Shown here piece by piece: positions 42,409 through 51,596 of a DNA stretch of 64,000 bases. The notes under the pieces are model-generated. The model was not told where the DNA came from. It ran no database searches and saw only the letters and a list, made by a program, of their open reading frames with translations. This DNA comes from Paenibacillus_AB hodogayensis (lineage in GTDB: Bacteria > Bacillota > Bacilli > Paenibacillales > NBRC-103111). Position 1 is the stretch's first letter; every line of letters begins with the position of its first letter. The translations under genes and the position numbers were made by a program. The DNA lies in NCBI RefSeq assembly GCF_039536325.1, contig NZ_BAAAYO010000006.1, positions 186,001 through 250,000 of the forward strand. Reading direction: 5' to 3'.

Positions 42409-42417
42409 ATTATAGCA
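42409..42417 (-). promoter_or_regulatory. Extended -10 promoter of the RiPP operon
   Basis: TGCTATAAT on the minus strand about 45 bases before the GTG; no good -35 is visible, which is acceptable for an extended -10 promoter. Confidence 0.55.
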
Positions 42418-42502
42418 CGAAAGTCCCATTTTTCTCGGTTATTTTCAAGCGATAATAAACCGCCTCCGCTATACTATTTTGACCATGCGACGCCTCAAAA
42501 CG

Positions 42503-42541
42503 AAAAAAGCCTCCTCCCGGAGACAATTGCTCCGGAAGAAG
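42503..42541 (-). terminator. Terminator of murC
   Basis: Minus-strand CTTCTTCCGGAG pairs with CTCCGGGAGGAG (two wobble pairs), then GC and T6. Confidence 0.8.
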
Positions 42542-42568
42542 ACCTGCGGTTTTGGATCGCTAGCGTCG

Positions 42569-43870
42569 TCAAACCGTCACGCGTTCGTACCAAGCCTGGT
42601 ATTTCTGAATATCGCCCGCACCCATAAACAGCAGCACGCAATCCGAGTAACCGTTCAACTGGTCGATATTTTGCTCGGAAATGTGCCTGGAGGCGGGAAT
42701 TTTATTCATCAGGTGCTCGATGGAGACGTTACCCTGCTGCTCTCGCGCCGATCCGAAGATGTTGCACAAATACACTTCGTCCGACCCGGACAACGACGTG
42801 GCGAAATCGTCGATAAACGCCTCCAGTCGGGAGTACGTATGCGGCTGGAACACGGAGACAACCTTTTTACCCGGATATTTGGAGCGGACGGCGTCCAGCG
42901 TAGCGGAAATTTCCGTCGGATGATGGGCGTAATCGTCGATCACGACATTGCCACGCACGCTTTTCTCGGAAAAGCGCCTTTTCACTCCGCCAAACGTGGC
43001 CAAGCGTTCCCGCACCTCATCGAGGTTCAAATCCTCGAGCACGGCGACGCCGATGACCGCGAGCGCATTCAGCACGCTATGCTTGCCGTAGGCGGCGACC
43101 GTAAACGTTCCCAGCAGATTATGGTGCAAATAAACGTCGAACGTCATCCCGTTTTCGCCTGCACGGATGCGGTCGGCCCGCAAATCGTTGCGCTCTCCCG
43201 TTCCGTAATACAGGATCGGCGTTGTCGGTTTCAGCGTCCGGATCTGCTCGTCGTCGCCGTATGCGACCAGATGCTTCTTGACTTTCTCCGCCATCTGTTG
43301 GAAAGCGAGCGTCACGTCGTCCAATCCGCTGTAGTAATCGGGATGGTCATAGTCAATATTCGTCACAATCGCATAGTCGGGCGCATAAGCCAGAAAATGC
43401 CTCCGGTATTCGCAGCTCTCGAATACGAAATATTTGCTGTCCGGATGGCCGGCACCGGTCCCGTCCCCGATCAGGTAGGAGGTCGGCTGAATGCCGCTAA
43501 ACGTATGGGCCAGCATGCCGGTCGTCGACGTTTTGCCGTGCGCGCCGGTCACCGCAATGCTCGTAAAACGGCCGATCCAGCGGCCCAGAAAATGATGATA
43601 CCGTTCCACCGGAATGCCCGTTTGCCCGCATTGCACCACTTCCGGATGATCGTCCGCAAAAGCGTTGGAGACGATCGCTCTCCCGACGCTGCGGCCGATC
43701 TCGCTTTCGCCGAAACGGAACATCGGAATGCCGCGTTTTTCCAACGGCTTCTGCGTGAAAAATTCGCTATCCGTATCCGATCCTTGCACCGGGTATCCCG
43801 AATCATGGAGCACCTGCGCCAAGGCGCTCATACCGGCGCCTTTTATGCCTATAAAGTGGACCTTTTCCAT
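42569..43870 (-). CDS. murC: UDP-N-acetylmuramate--L-alanine ligase
   Basis: 433-aa Mur ligase that adds the first residue of the peptidoglycan stem peptide. Seen are the N-terminal UDP-binding loop FIGIKGAGMSALA, the ATP P-loop VTGAHGKTSTTGM (about 107), FESCEYRRHFL, NIDYDHPDYY, FGGVKRRF and VIDDYAHHPTEI. All match Firmicute MurC. Single gene, with a terminator after it. An upstream TATAAT (minus strand, near 43935) may be its -10. Confidence 0.95.
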   Translation of the reverse strand: MEKVHFIGIKGAGMSALAQVLHDSGYPVQGSDTDSEFFTQKPLEKRGIPMFRFGESEIGRSVGRAIVSNAFADDHPEVVQCGQTGIPVERYHHFLGRWIGRFTSIAVTGAHGKTSTTGMLAHTFSGIQPTSYLIGDGTGAGHPDSKYFVFESCEYRRHFLAYAPDYAIVTNIDYDHPDYYSGLDDVTLAFQQMAEKVKKHLVAYGDDEQIRTLKPTTPILYYGTGERNDLRADRIRAGENGMTFDVYLHHNLLGTFTVAAYGKHSVLNALAVIGVAVLEDLNLDEVRERLATFGGVKRRFSEKSVRGNVVIDDYAHHPTEISATLDAVRSKYPGKKVVSVFQPHTYSRLEAFIDDFATSLSGSDEVYLCNIFGSAREQQGNVSIEHLMNKIPASRHISEQNIDQLNGYSDCVLLFMGAGDIQKYQAWYERVTV

Positions 43871-44203
43871 AAGGAACCCTCCTACGTTATCCTCGAAAAC
43901 TTGCTTTCCGTAGCATACTTTCCATTATATGAGCATGCACCCGGGTCTGTGCTCCCGCCTAGCCAATGAGCAACCTTTGCTGCCTACGCGGCACGGCGCA
44001 TAGCGTTTTGCGGTCGTATGCCTTATCCAGTTTTCCCCAAAATACAGTTGTCCAACCGAACGACAAAGTCCCGATTCAAACCGACTGAATCGGGCTTGCC
44101 TCCCTGCTCCGACCGAATGCCCGAACGTCAGGCGAAGCAGTCCGTTCCCTGTCCGTTAAAGCGTCTCCGCCGGGCCGTCTTCGCCCGCTTATGTACCGGC
44201 CTA
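43871..44203. other. Intergenic gap between murC and rnz
   Basis: 333 bases without a credible gene. It holds a clean hairpin, CCCGATTCA (44070-44078) with TGAATCGGG (44086-44094), in the right place to terminate rnz on the minus strand though its T-run is poor (ACTTTG). The left end carries a possible murC promoter element. Nothing else recognised. Confidence 0.6.
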
Positions 44204-45124
44204 TCAGGGCCTGATCGGGAAGCTCCAATGATCCTTCGCGATCCAAGCCTGTTCGAACTCAGTGCGGGCTTCTTCCAGCAAAAGCCGCGTCTCTTCCTCC
44301 TGATAGCGTGAGCTAATATGCGTCATGATGAGCGCTTTGGCCCCGGCTTGCCGGGCCGTCCGGGCGGCGTCCAGTGCGGTCGAGTGGTAATAAGCCTGGG
44401 CCAGATCGTTCAAGGAGCCGTCGAAGGTCGCTTCGTGCACCAGCACGTCGGCGTCCGCCGCTAATGCCACGGCGGATTCGCATTTGCGCGTATCGCCGAG
44501 AATGACGACCTTGTGACCCGCGATCGGCGGGCCGATGAACGCCTTGCCGTCGACGACGGTGCCGTCGGACAGCGTGACCGTCTCTCCCTGCTTGATACGT
44601 CCAAACAGCGGACCCGGCGGGATGCCGAGCGCCTTCAGCTTGCCCGCGTCGAGTTTGCCCGCCTTGTCCTTCTCCACGATCCGGTAGCCGTAGCTGTCGA
44701 TCCGGTGGTCCAGCTTGGCGCATAGGACCTCGAACCGGTCGTCCTCGAACACCGGCCCTTCGCTCACCTCGCGGTAGATCAGCTCATACGACAGATGCGC
44801 TTGGCTAAGCCGGAGCACCGGCTCCAGCAGCGCTTCCAAACCGGGCGGGCCGAACAGGACGAGCGGACTCGTCCCTCCCTGGTTCGAACGGCTGGTCAAC
44901 AGGCCCGGAAGCCCATAAATATGATCGCCGTGCAGATGCGTTATATAAATATGCTCAAGTCTACTCGCCTTCAGGGGGGAGCGCAGCATCTGATGCTGGG
45001 TCCCTTCCCCGCAGTCGAACAGCCACATCGTACCGCGCTCGTCGTACAGCGTCAGGGCGATGGCGGTTACGTTTCGTTCCTTCGAGGGCATGCCCGCCCC
45101 CGTTCCGAGAAAATAAAGCTCCAT
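44204..45124 (-). CDS. rnz: Ribonuclease Z (tRNA 3' endonuclease)
   Basis: 306-aa metallo-beta-lactamase fold nuclease that matures tRNA 3' ends lacking encoded CCA. The zinc motif is THLHGDHIYGLPGLL (HxHxDH, about 62-70), with GTGAGMPS at the N-terminus, the flexible arm region PPGPLFGRIKQGE, VILGDTRKC and MTHISSRY. Full length. It lies 18 bases after metH on the same strand and may share its transcript. Confidence 0.94.
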   Translation of the reverse strand: MELYFLGTGAGMPSKERNVTAIALTLYDERGTMWLFDCGEGTQHQMLRSPLKASRLEHIYITHLHGDHIYGLPGLLTSRSNQGGTSPLVLFGPPGLEALLEPVLRLSQAHLSYELIYREVSEGPVFEDDRFEVLCAKLDHRIDSYGYRIVEKDKAGKLDAGKLKALGIPPGPLFGRIKQGETVTLSDGTVVDGKAFIGPPIAGHKVVILGDTRKCESAVALAADADVLVHEATFDGSLNDLAQAYYHSTALDAARTARQAGAKALIMTHISSRYQEEETRLLLEEARTEFEQAWIAKDHWSFPIRP

Positions 45125-45142
45125 GCTGCTCCTTTCGCCGGA

Positions 45143-48100
45143 TTACGCTTTGTCTACATTAAAGTAACGCGCCTCCGGATGCGCAAACACCATTGCCGAA
45201 ACCGATGCTTCCGGCTCCATCATGAACCCTTCGGTCAGCTCCACGCCGATATCCTCGGGCTTCATCAGCCGGAACAGCGGTTCCTGGTCTTCCAAATTCG
45301 GACAAGCCGGATAACCGAACGACACGCGAATGCCCTGATACCGGGCTCCCCACCGCTGCTGCATCGTCAAATCCGGCGAGTCCGGGAAGCCCCACATGTC
45401 GCGCATCATATGATGCATCCGCTCGGCGAACCCTTCCGCCAGCTCGATGGCGAACGATTGCAGCGCATGCGAGCGCAAGTAGTCGCCTTTGTCCTTCATC
45501 TCCTCGGCTTTGGCGCGTATGCCTTGACCGGCCGTTACGACGAGGAAACCGATATAGTCCATCGTGCCGCTCGATACCGATTTGACGAAATCGGCCAAAC
45601 AGAGGAACGGCTCGACTTCCTGCCGCGGGAACGAGAACCGGTGCAGGACCTCCGACGTATTCGCCGGATCGTAGATCAGAATATCGTTGCCGTCCGACTG
45701 CGCCGGGAAGAAGCGGTACATGCCGTTCGCCTGGATCAAGCCCTGCGTGCGCGCTTCGCCGAACAGCTCGTCGATCGTTTCTTTCAATTGCAGCGCCTTC
45801 GGATCTTTCTCCTCCAGCAGCTTGTCGACGTTGCCGCGCAAGCCGAGGTGATGTCCGAGCAGCGTACGCATATTCACATACGGATAAATATGATCAATCG
45901 GATAGTTCTTTAACACATGTCTATCCAAATCCGGCGGAATATATACCGGGTTGTCCTGCGAGACCGACGATTTGGCCGCGCGGGTCAGCTTGATTTCTTC
46001 CGAGCCCTTGCCCGCTTCCATGACGACCGATTCCATACTGTCGCGCAGCTCCTGAATGAGCTTCTGGCGCTGCTCCGTATCGCTCAGCTTGTTGGCGATG
46101 TCGAGTCCGTCCATGGCATCCTTCGCATAAAGCACGACGCCGTCGTATTCAGGGGCGATCCGCGTCTTCGTAAACTTCCGCGTCAGAGCTGCGCCTCCAA
46201 CCAGAATCGGCACCTCGATGCCGGCGGCTTTCAAGTCCTGCGCGGTGATGACCATCTGCTGCGCCGATTTGACGAGCAGTCCGGACAAGCCGATGGCATC
46301 CGGCTTTTCTTTGCGGTATGCCTCGATCAGTTGCTCCGGAGGCACCTTGATGCCCAGATTGATAATCTGGTAGCCGTTGTTCGACAGGATGATTTCCACC
46401 AAGTTTTTACCGATGTCATGCACGTCGCCCTTGACCGTGGCAAGCAGGATTTTCCCCTTCACGGCGCTTTCCGCACGTTCCATAAACTGCTCCAGATAAC
46501 CGACGGAAGCTTTCATTACTTCCGCGCTTTGCAGCACCTCGGCGACGATCAGCTCGTTGTTGTTGAACAACCGGCCGACTTCCTCCATCCCTTTCATCAG
46601 CGGTCCGTTGATGATTTCGAGCGGCGCATATTTCTGGAGCGCAATCTCCAGATCGGGAATCAGCCCTTCCTTCGTGCCTTCCACGACGTAGGAGCCGAGT
46701 CTTTCCTCGAGCGACAGATTGGAGATTTTCTCCTTCTTCTCGACCTTCTTCTCGCGGAAAAAAGCGACAAACTCCGCCAGCGTCTCGTCGTTCGTATTGT
46801 AGATGAGCGCTTCGGCAAGCTGCTTCTCCTCGTCGGAAATCGAGGCGTAGCGCTGAAGCTTCTCGGTATTGACGATCGCATAATCAAGACCGACCTTCGT
46901 GCAGTGGTACAAATAAACCGAGTTCAGCACTTCCCGGCCGGCCGGCGGCAGACCGAAGGAAATGTTGCTCAAGCCAAGAATCGTTTTGCATTCCGGATAT
47001 TTTTCCTTGATCATGCGGATGCCTTCGATCGTTTCCACCGCAGAACCGATATACTGGGGATCGCCCGAGCCGATCGGGAACATGTTGGGGTCGAAAATAA
47101 TATCCTGCGGATCCATGCCGTATTGGCGGGTCAGCAGCTCGTAAGCGCGATCCGCGACTTCCATCTTCGCCTCCCGCGATACGGCCTGGCCCCGCTCGTC
47201 GATCAGGATCATGACGACCGACGCGCCGTAACGATGAATAAGCGGGAGGATGCTTTGGAACTTCGTCTCGCCGTCCTCAAGATTAATGGAGTTAATGATT
47301 GCTTTGCCCTGCGAATATTTGAGCCCGAGCTCGATAATATGATCGTAAGTCGAGTCGATCATGAGCGGCGCTTTGACCTTTTTGACCACTTGCTGCAAAA
47401 ACTGCTCCATCGCATAAGCCTCGTCGACATCGGTGTCCTGCAAGTTGATATCGATGACGTGCGCCCCGTTCTTCACTTGCGCTCTGGCGATTTCCGAGCC
47501 TTCCTCGAACTTGCCTTCTTTGATCAAGCGTTTGAACTTCAGCGAACCGGAGATGTTCGTCCGTTCCCCGACCATGTAGGGGCGGTTTTCCGCCTCAATA
47601 TAGACCGTCTCGATACCGGAAACGGCCGACGGGTGCGTGCCGTCCATGGCCCGCGGCGGGAACTCGCTCATCGTCTCGGCGATCGCCCGAATATGGTCCG
47701 GCGTCGTGCCGCAGCAGCCGCCGGCGATATTGAGCCAGCCCTGCTCCGCAAAACCGGCCAGTTTCTTGGCAAGCGACGCCGGCGATTCGTGATAATGGCC
47801 GTTCTCGTCGGGAAGGCCCGCATTCGGATAACAGCTTACGGCCATGCCTGCCAGTCCAGACAGCGTGCGGATATGGTCCTTCATGAATTCCGGACCGGTG
47901 GCGCAGTTCAGGCCGATGGATACCGGCTTCAAATGCTCCAGGGAAATGTAGAACGATTCGATATTTTGACCGGCCAGCGTCGTGCCCATTGGCTCGATCG
48001 TACCAGATATCATAATCGGCAAAGTAATGCCAGTCTTCTCGTAAGCGTTGCGAATGCCGATGCTTCCGGCTTTGACATTGAGCGTGTCCTGGGACGTTTC

Positions 48101-48583
48101 GAGCAGCAGCGCGTCCACGCCCGCTTCGATCAAAGCGACAGCCTGATCGTAGTAGCTCTCCACCAAGTCGTCGAACGTCACCCCGCCGGTTACGGACAAT
48201 GTCTTCGTAGTCGGTCCCATCGCTCCGGCCACATAGCGGGGCCATTCCGGCGTCGAAAATTTGGCGGCGGCCTCCACGGCCAGCCGGGCGGCGGCCACAT
48301 TGAGCTCCCAGGCCCTTTCGGGAATATCGTATTCGGCCAGTACGACGCTCGTCGAGCCGAACGTATTCGTCTCCAAGATGTCCGCTCCGGCTTCCAAATA
48401 AGCCTCGTGGATTTTGGTCAACACATCCGGCCGGGTTACGGCCAATATCTCGTTGCAGCCGTCCAGCTCCTCCCCGCCGAAATCGTCTGCCGTCAAATTT
48501 TCCTGCTGGAGCATCGTGCCCATAGCTCCGTCCAAAATCAATATTTTCTCTTTAAGCCTTTTGGCCAAAGCTGTTTTTTGCAT
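45143..48583 (-). CDS. metH: Cobalamin-dependent methionine synthase
   Basis: 1146 aa, four modules in order. The homocysteine domain is at about 1-325 (DGAMGTMLQQ; zinc Cys in GLNCATGPEF and GGCCGTTPDH). The methyltetrahydrofolate domain follows at about 340-610 (YMVGERTNISGS, DINLQDTDVD), then the cobalamin cap and binding domain at about 640-880 (GDVHDIGKNLVEIIL, with the Co-ligating His). The reactivation domain is at about 900-1146 (SFGYPACPNLED). The ATG at 48583 follows GGGGTGG; a GTG three codons upstream overlaps this site. No SAM or cobalamin riboswitch is visible in the 200 bases upstream. Confidence 0.95.
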   Translation of the reverse strand: MQKTALAKRLKEKILILDGAMGTMLQQENLTADDFGGEELDGCNEILAVTRPDVLTKIHEAYLEAGADILETNTFGSTSVVLAEYDIPERAWELNVAAARLAVEAAAKFSTPEWPRYVAGAMGPTTKTLSVTGGVTFDDLVESYYDQAVALIEAGVDALLLETSQDTLNVKAGSIGIRNAYEKTGITLPIMISGTIEPMGTTLAGQNIESFYISLEHLKPVSIGLNCATGPEFMKDHIRTLSGLAGMAVSCYPNAGLPDENGHYHESPASLAKKLAGFAEQGWLNIAGGCCGTTPDHIRAIAETMSEFPPRAMDGTHPSAVSGIETVYIEAENRPYMVGERTNISGSLKFKRLIKEGKFEEGSEIARAQVKNGAHVIDINLQDTDVDEAYAMEQFLQQVVKKVKAPLMIDSTYDHIIELGLKYSQGKAIINSINLEDGETKFQSILPLIHRYGASVVMILIDERGQAVSREAKMEVADRAYELLTRQYGMDPQDIIFDPNMFPIGSGDPQYIGSAVETIEGIRMIKEKYPECKTILGLSNISFGLPPAGREVLNSVYLYHCTKVGLDYAIVNTEKLQRYASISDEEKQLAEALIYNTNDETLAEFVAFFREKKVEKKEKISNLSLEERLGSYVVEGTKEGLIPDLEIALQKYAPLEIINGPLMKGMEEVGRLFNNNELIVAEVLQSAEVMKASVGYLEQFMERAESAVKGKILLATVKGDVHDIGKNLVEIILSNNGYQIINLGIKVPPEQLIEAYRKEKPDAIGLSGLLVKSAQQMVITAQDLKAAGIEVPILVGGAALTRKFTKTRIAPEYDGVVLYAKDAMDGLDIANKLSDTEQRQKLIQELRDSMESVVMEAGKGSEEIKLTRAAKSSVSQDNPVYIPPDLDRHVLKNYPIDHIYPYVNMRTLLGHHLGLRGNVDKLLEEKDPKALQLKETIDELFGEARTQGLIQANGMYRFFPAQSDGNDILIYDPANTSEVLHRFSFPRQEVEPFLCLADFVKSVSSGTMDYIGFLVVTAGQGIRAKAEEMKDKGDYLRSHALQSFAIELAEGFAERMHHMMRDMWGFPDSPDLTMQQRWGARYQGIRVSFGYPACPNLEDQEPLFRLMKPEDIGVELTEGFMMEPEASVSAMVFAHPEARYFNVDKA

Positions 48584-48711
48584 GAGGTCCACCCCTTAGC
48601 GATTGCCTTCTCTACGTCTGCACTTTAGTCTACCAGAATACACCGCTTTTCGAAAGAGCGACATTTTCTAGTTTTCTTATCGGAATTTAATAATTTATTT
48701 AGACCGATCCA

Positions 48712-48740
48712 TCGACACCTGTTGCTTTTTCGAATATAAT
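48712..48740 (+). promoter_or_regulatory. Sigma-A promoter of mtnD
   Basis: TCGACA, 17-bp spacer, TATAAT; 50 bases before the start codon. Confidence 0.8.
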
Positions 48741-48789
48741 ACCTATTAATAAGCAATTATTCCTTTACGGAAAGAGGAGAGGGAGCGCT

Positions 48790-49332
48790 ATGGCTGAAAT
48801 TCGCATCCGCAATACGAACGAACGCATTCAAGGCGAAGACAACGTCAAGTCGTTTTTGGAAAACCAAGAGGTGCTTTACGAGCACTGGAACCCGACCAAG
48901 CTTCCTGCCGAACTGCAGGAGAAGTTTGTGTTGTCCGACGAGGAAAAACAGCAAATTTTGAACACGTTCGATGCCGAAATTCGCGATCTCGCCGGCCGCC
49001 GCGGTTACAAAACGTGGGATTTGATCGCTTTGTCCGACGCCACCCCGAACCTGAACGAGCTGCTGAAGAAATTCGAGCAGGTGCACACCCATACGGAGGA
49101 CGAAGTGCGCGCCATTACGGCGGGCAAAGGCATCTTTATCATTAAAGGCAGCGAGGACGTCGGATATTTCGATGTCGAGCTGGAGGCGGGAGACGTCATC
49201 TCCGTTCCCGAGAACAAAGCCCACTTCTTCACGCTGATGGAAAACCGCAAAATCGTCGCCGTCCGCCTCTTTATCGAAACCGAAGGCTGGATCGCGCATC
49301 CGTACGACGACCCCGCGTTCCAAAAAGCCTGA
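48790..49332 (+). CDS. mtnD: Acireductone dioxygenase
   Basis: 180-aa cupin of the methionine salvage pathway that oxidises the acireductone derived from methylthioadenosine. Metal ligands are in HTHTEDEVRAI (HxHxxxxE, about 97-104) and KAHFFTLM (His about 141). The ATG follows AAAGAGGAGAGG. It is a single-gene unit with its own promoter and terminator; the other mtn genes are not in this window. It sits divergently next to metH, the other enzyme here of methionine supply. Confidence 0.92.
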   Translation: MAEIRIRNTNERIQGEDNVKSFLENQEVLYEHWNPTKLPAELQEKFVLSDEEKQQILNTFDAEIRDLAGRRGYKTWDLIALSDATPNLNELLKKFEQVHTHTEDEVRAITAGKGIFIIKGSEDVGYFDVELEAGDVISVPENKAHFFTLMENRKIVAVRLFIETEGWIAHPYDDPAFQKA

Positions 49333-49362
49333 TTTTCATATTGTACGCTACTGGCACGAAAC

Positions 49363-49401
49363 GAGCCCGGCGCTTTCCTCAGGAAAGCGTCGGGCTTTTG
49401 T
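49363..49401 (+). terminator. Terminator of mtnD
   Basis: 15-bp stem (49364-49378 with 49382-49396, one wobble) followed by TTTTG. Confidence 0.9.
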
Positions 49402-49416
49402 GTAGAGCCGTTTGTG

Positions 49417-50208
49417 CTATAAACCGGCGAGTCCGCGGATTTGACGCAAGCTGACAATTTCCGTGGCGGGTACGATCTCGTCCGAACGGGATACGCCGTG
49501 ACGGTTGATCCATACCGACTTCATGCCGACTCCGTTCGCGCCCAGGATGTCCGTGGTCAGCTTGTCTCCGACCATCAAGCCTTGGTCCGGCGAGATGCCG
49601 AGCAGCTCCATGGCATGATGGAAGATGGAAGCCGCCGGTTTCCCTTGGCCGAACGAACCGGAAATCACGATATGGTCGAAATAGCCGGCAAGCTCCGGAA
49701 CCCCGTCCAGCTTCTCCCGCTGCAAATCCGGCGAGCCGTTCGTCAGCAGCAACAGCTGGACCTTCCCTTTCAAATCGTTCAGCACCTCGAACGTTTCTTC
49801 ATAGACGATCGGCCGCGCTCGGCGCTCCGCCCCGAATCGCTCTCCGAGCTGAAATCCAAGCTCCTCGTCGTCTACCCCGAGCGCCTTGAGCCCTCTCGCC
49901 CAAGACGCTTTGCGGTAGCCAGGCGCCAGCTTCTCCAGCTTGCGGAATTCCTCCTGCTCGCCTTGGCTAAACCGGGCCCACAGCCCTTCGAACGGATTGA
50001 TGCCGATCTGCTTCGTAAACGGAAACGTCTCGTACGATTCGTACAGCGCGCGCGCTTCCCTACGTACGGCTTCCTCCAGCAAGGCCGGATCGAGTCCTTC
50101 ATACCGCTCGGCGGCGGCGGCGCAGGTCGCCTGAAACGCTTCTTTTACACTGCGGTCGTCCCACAGCAGCGTGTCGTCCAAATCGAACAGGATTGCCTGA
50201 ATAGCCAT
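49417..50208 (-). CDS. HAD-superfamily phosphatase (YsaA-like)
   Basis: 263 aa. FDLDDTLLWDD (motif I), LLLTNGSPDLQREKL (motif II), QGKPAASIFHHAM (motif III) and MVGDKLTTDILGANGVGM (motif IV), with a C1 helical cap at about 15-100. Length and motif spacing resemble B. subtilis YsaA. Substrate not predictable from sequence. Confidence 0.78.
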   Translation of the reverse strand: MAIQAILFDLDDTLLWDDRSVKEAFQATCAAAAERYEGLDPALLEEAVRREARALYESYETFPFTKQIGINPFEGLWARFSQGEQEEFRKLEKLAPGYRKASWARGLKALGVDDEELGFQLGERFGAERRARPIVYEETFEVLNDLKGKVQLLLLTNGSPDLQREKLDGVPELAGYFDHIVISGSFGQGKPAASIFHHAMELLGISPDQGLMVGDKLTTDILGANGVGMKSVWINRHGVSRSDEIVPATEIVSLRQIRGLAGL

Positions 50209-50233
50209 GAACCGTTTCTCCCCTTTATCCCCA

Positions 50234-50746
50234 TTAAGCCGCTTCTTCTTTATAAGCGATTCCGTTATGTTCGGCGAACTTCTTCAGCCGCGCAGCAATA
50301 GCCGGTATGTCGTACAAGCTCTGAAACTTGGACAATACCCAGCGCGTCCGTTTTCCTTTCAGCTGAATCGCCACGCTCCCGCTCTGCACCGAGATCGATT
50401 CGATCTCATCGGCTCCGAACACTTTATCCATGCCCATGCGCCGGGTGGCGAGCTTTTGCTTGCCGATCTTGATATACGGTCTGCGCAAGAAGTACATGAC
50501 CCCCAGCACCATGTAGCCGAGTACGGTAATCCAGTACAACGACTGCGATTCGTACAGCATGACCGAGACGATTGCGAAGAAGAGCGAACAGGCTACAAGC
50601 AGAGCGGGCAAAAACCAGCTTCTTCCCTTGTAGACATCCATTTGCTCCTGTGCCGACACCGATATCGGTGTATGACCGGTTTTCTTCCGGCGGCTGTTAA
50701 TATCCTTGCTGTTTTTTTGCACCATGCGTTCCCATTTTCGGGACAT
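50234..50746 (-). CDS. Membrane protein with two helices and C-terminal PH-like region (170 aa)
   Basis: No named family recognised. A basic N-terminus of about 40 residues is followed by two hydrophobic helices (about 44-62 and 70-87), then a beta-rich segment with KIGKQKLATRRMG and IESISVQSGSVAIQLKGKR, reminiscent of bacterial PH-like domains, and a helical end. GGAGGAG precedes the ATG by 4 bases. It follows ynzC by 14 bases and may be in the SOS operon. Confidence 0.6.
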   Translation of the reverse strand: MSRKWERMVQKNSKDINSRRKKTGHTPISVSAQEQMDVYKGRSWFLPALLVACSLFFAIVSVMLYESQSLYWITVLGYMVLGVMYFLRRPYIKIGKQKLATRRMGMDKVFGADEIESISVQSGSVAIQLKGKRTRWVLSKFQSLYDIPAIAARLKKFAEHNGIAYKEEAA

Positions 50747-50760
50747 GCGGCTCCTCCGTT

Positions 50761-50967
50761 CTAATGAGGCTTTTTATCAGGGCCGGCCCCTTGGTCGCCG
50801 TCCACGAATTCGATCGAATCAAGCTGCGCCCGGAGCGACGTTTTGAACGCATCGATATACCGCTTGCGCAATTCGTTGCGTTCTTCCAGCTCTTCGTCCG
50901 TCAAGCCGACGGTGTTCGCCTTTTTGGCAAGCTCGTTGATGCGGGCAATCATTTGTTCGGTAATCAT
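50761..50967 (-). CDS. ynzC: DUF896 protein YnzC
   Basis: 68-aa helical protein: MITEQMIARINELAKKANTV and LTDEELEERNELRKRYIDAF are the DUF896 hallmarks. In B. subtilis ynzC is the last gene of the SOS-regulated yneA operon. The same order is seen here, without yneB. AAGGAGG lies 6 bases before the ATG. Function unknown. Confidence 0.87.
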   Translation of the reverse strand: MITEQMIARINELAKKANTVGLTDEELEERNELRKRYIDAFKTSLRAQLDSIEFVDGDQGAGPDKKPH

Positions 50968-51106
50968 GTTCGGCCTCCTTGTGTCGGTTACTTCTACTTT
51001 GCATGGTTCCGAGCCGATTGTCAAGGAAAGCGGAGCAAACGCGCAAAAGCCCGGAGCGTGTCCGGGCGGGAATCGATTGCCTTCGATAGGATGGAGAAAT
51101 ATCCGT

Positions 51107-51526
51107 TTATTGAGGCAGCTGCAGCACCTGGCCGGCGCGAACGGCAGACGAGGACAAGCCGTTAACCTTCTTCAGCTTTTCGATATAAACGCGTATATCC
51201 TCGCTCTTCTTGGCGCGGCCCTCCGCAATCGACCATAAGGAGTCGCCAGGCTGAACGACGACATGTTCGTACGTTCGAATAGCCCCAGCCTGCACTTCGC
51301 CGTCGCCGATCACGGCGGAAAGCACGGCGGCAATGCCGACGCACAACAGAAGCGCTGCGGCGGCCGCCAGCAGTCGCACCTTGAGGCGGACGACGACCGC
51401 CCGGACAGCTTCGAAACGGTTCGAAGACGGACGGGAAACGGTACGAGACCGGCCCGCCGCGGAGCCGGCGGCTGTATGAGTGCTGCGATGGAAATCGCTT
51501 GGAATGTACATAAAAGAGTTGGACAT
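51107..51526 (-). CDS. yneA: SOS cell-division inhibitor YneA
   Basis: 139 aa. A basic Ser-rich N-terminus is followed by one transmembrane helix (about 52-74) and a C-terminal LysM domain (HVVVQPGDSLWSIAEGRA...GQVLQLPQ), the YneA architecture. YneA is induced by DNA damage and blocks septation. Divergent from lexA across a region with three LexA boxes. The ATG at 51526 follows GGGGAGG. Confidence 0.85.
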   Translation of the reverse strand: MSNSFMYIPSDFHRSTHTAAGSAAGRSRTVSRPSSNRFEAVRAVVVRLKVRLLAAAAALLLCVGIAAVLSAVIGDGEVQAGAIRTYEHVVVQPGDSLWSIAEGRAKKSEDIRVYIEKLKKVNGLSSSAVRAGQVLQLPQ

Positions 51527-51560
51527 TGGAATTACCTCCCCAAACACTTGTTCTGGTATC

Positions 51561-51589
51561 AGATTAACACGAACGTATATTCGCGTCAA
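51561..51589 (-). promoter_or_regulatory. yneA promoter
   Basis: TTGACG, 17-bp spacer, TAATCT on the minus strand. The spacer is a LexA box. Confidence 0.6.
51570..51583. promoter_or_regulatory. LexA box 1 (13 of 14)
   Basis: CGAACGTATATTCG, one mismatch to CGAACRNRYGTTYG; between the yneA -35 and -10. Confidence 0.75.
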
Positions 51590-51596
51590 TGATTTT

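Noticed and set aside
44070..44094. Hairpin after rnz as a confident terminator
   Set aside because: The 9-bp stem is perfect but the following ACTTTG is too poor in T for a firm call.
45917..48628. 903-codon open frame antisense to metH
   Set aside because: Arginine/histidine/leucine-rich shadow frame on the opposite strand of a GC-rich gene, with no family motif and no ribosome site.
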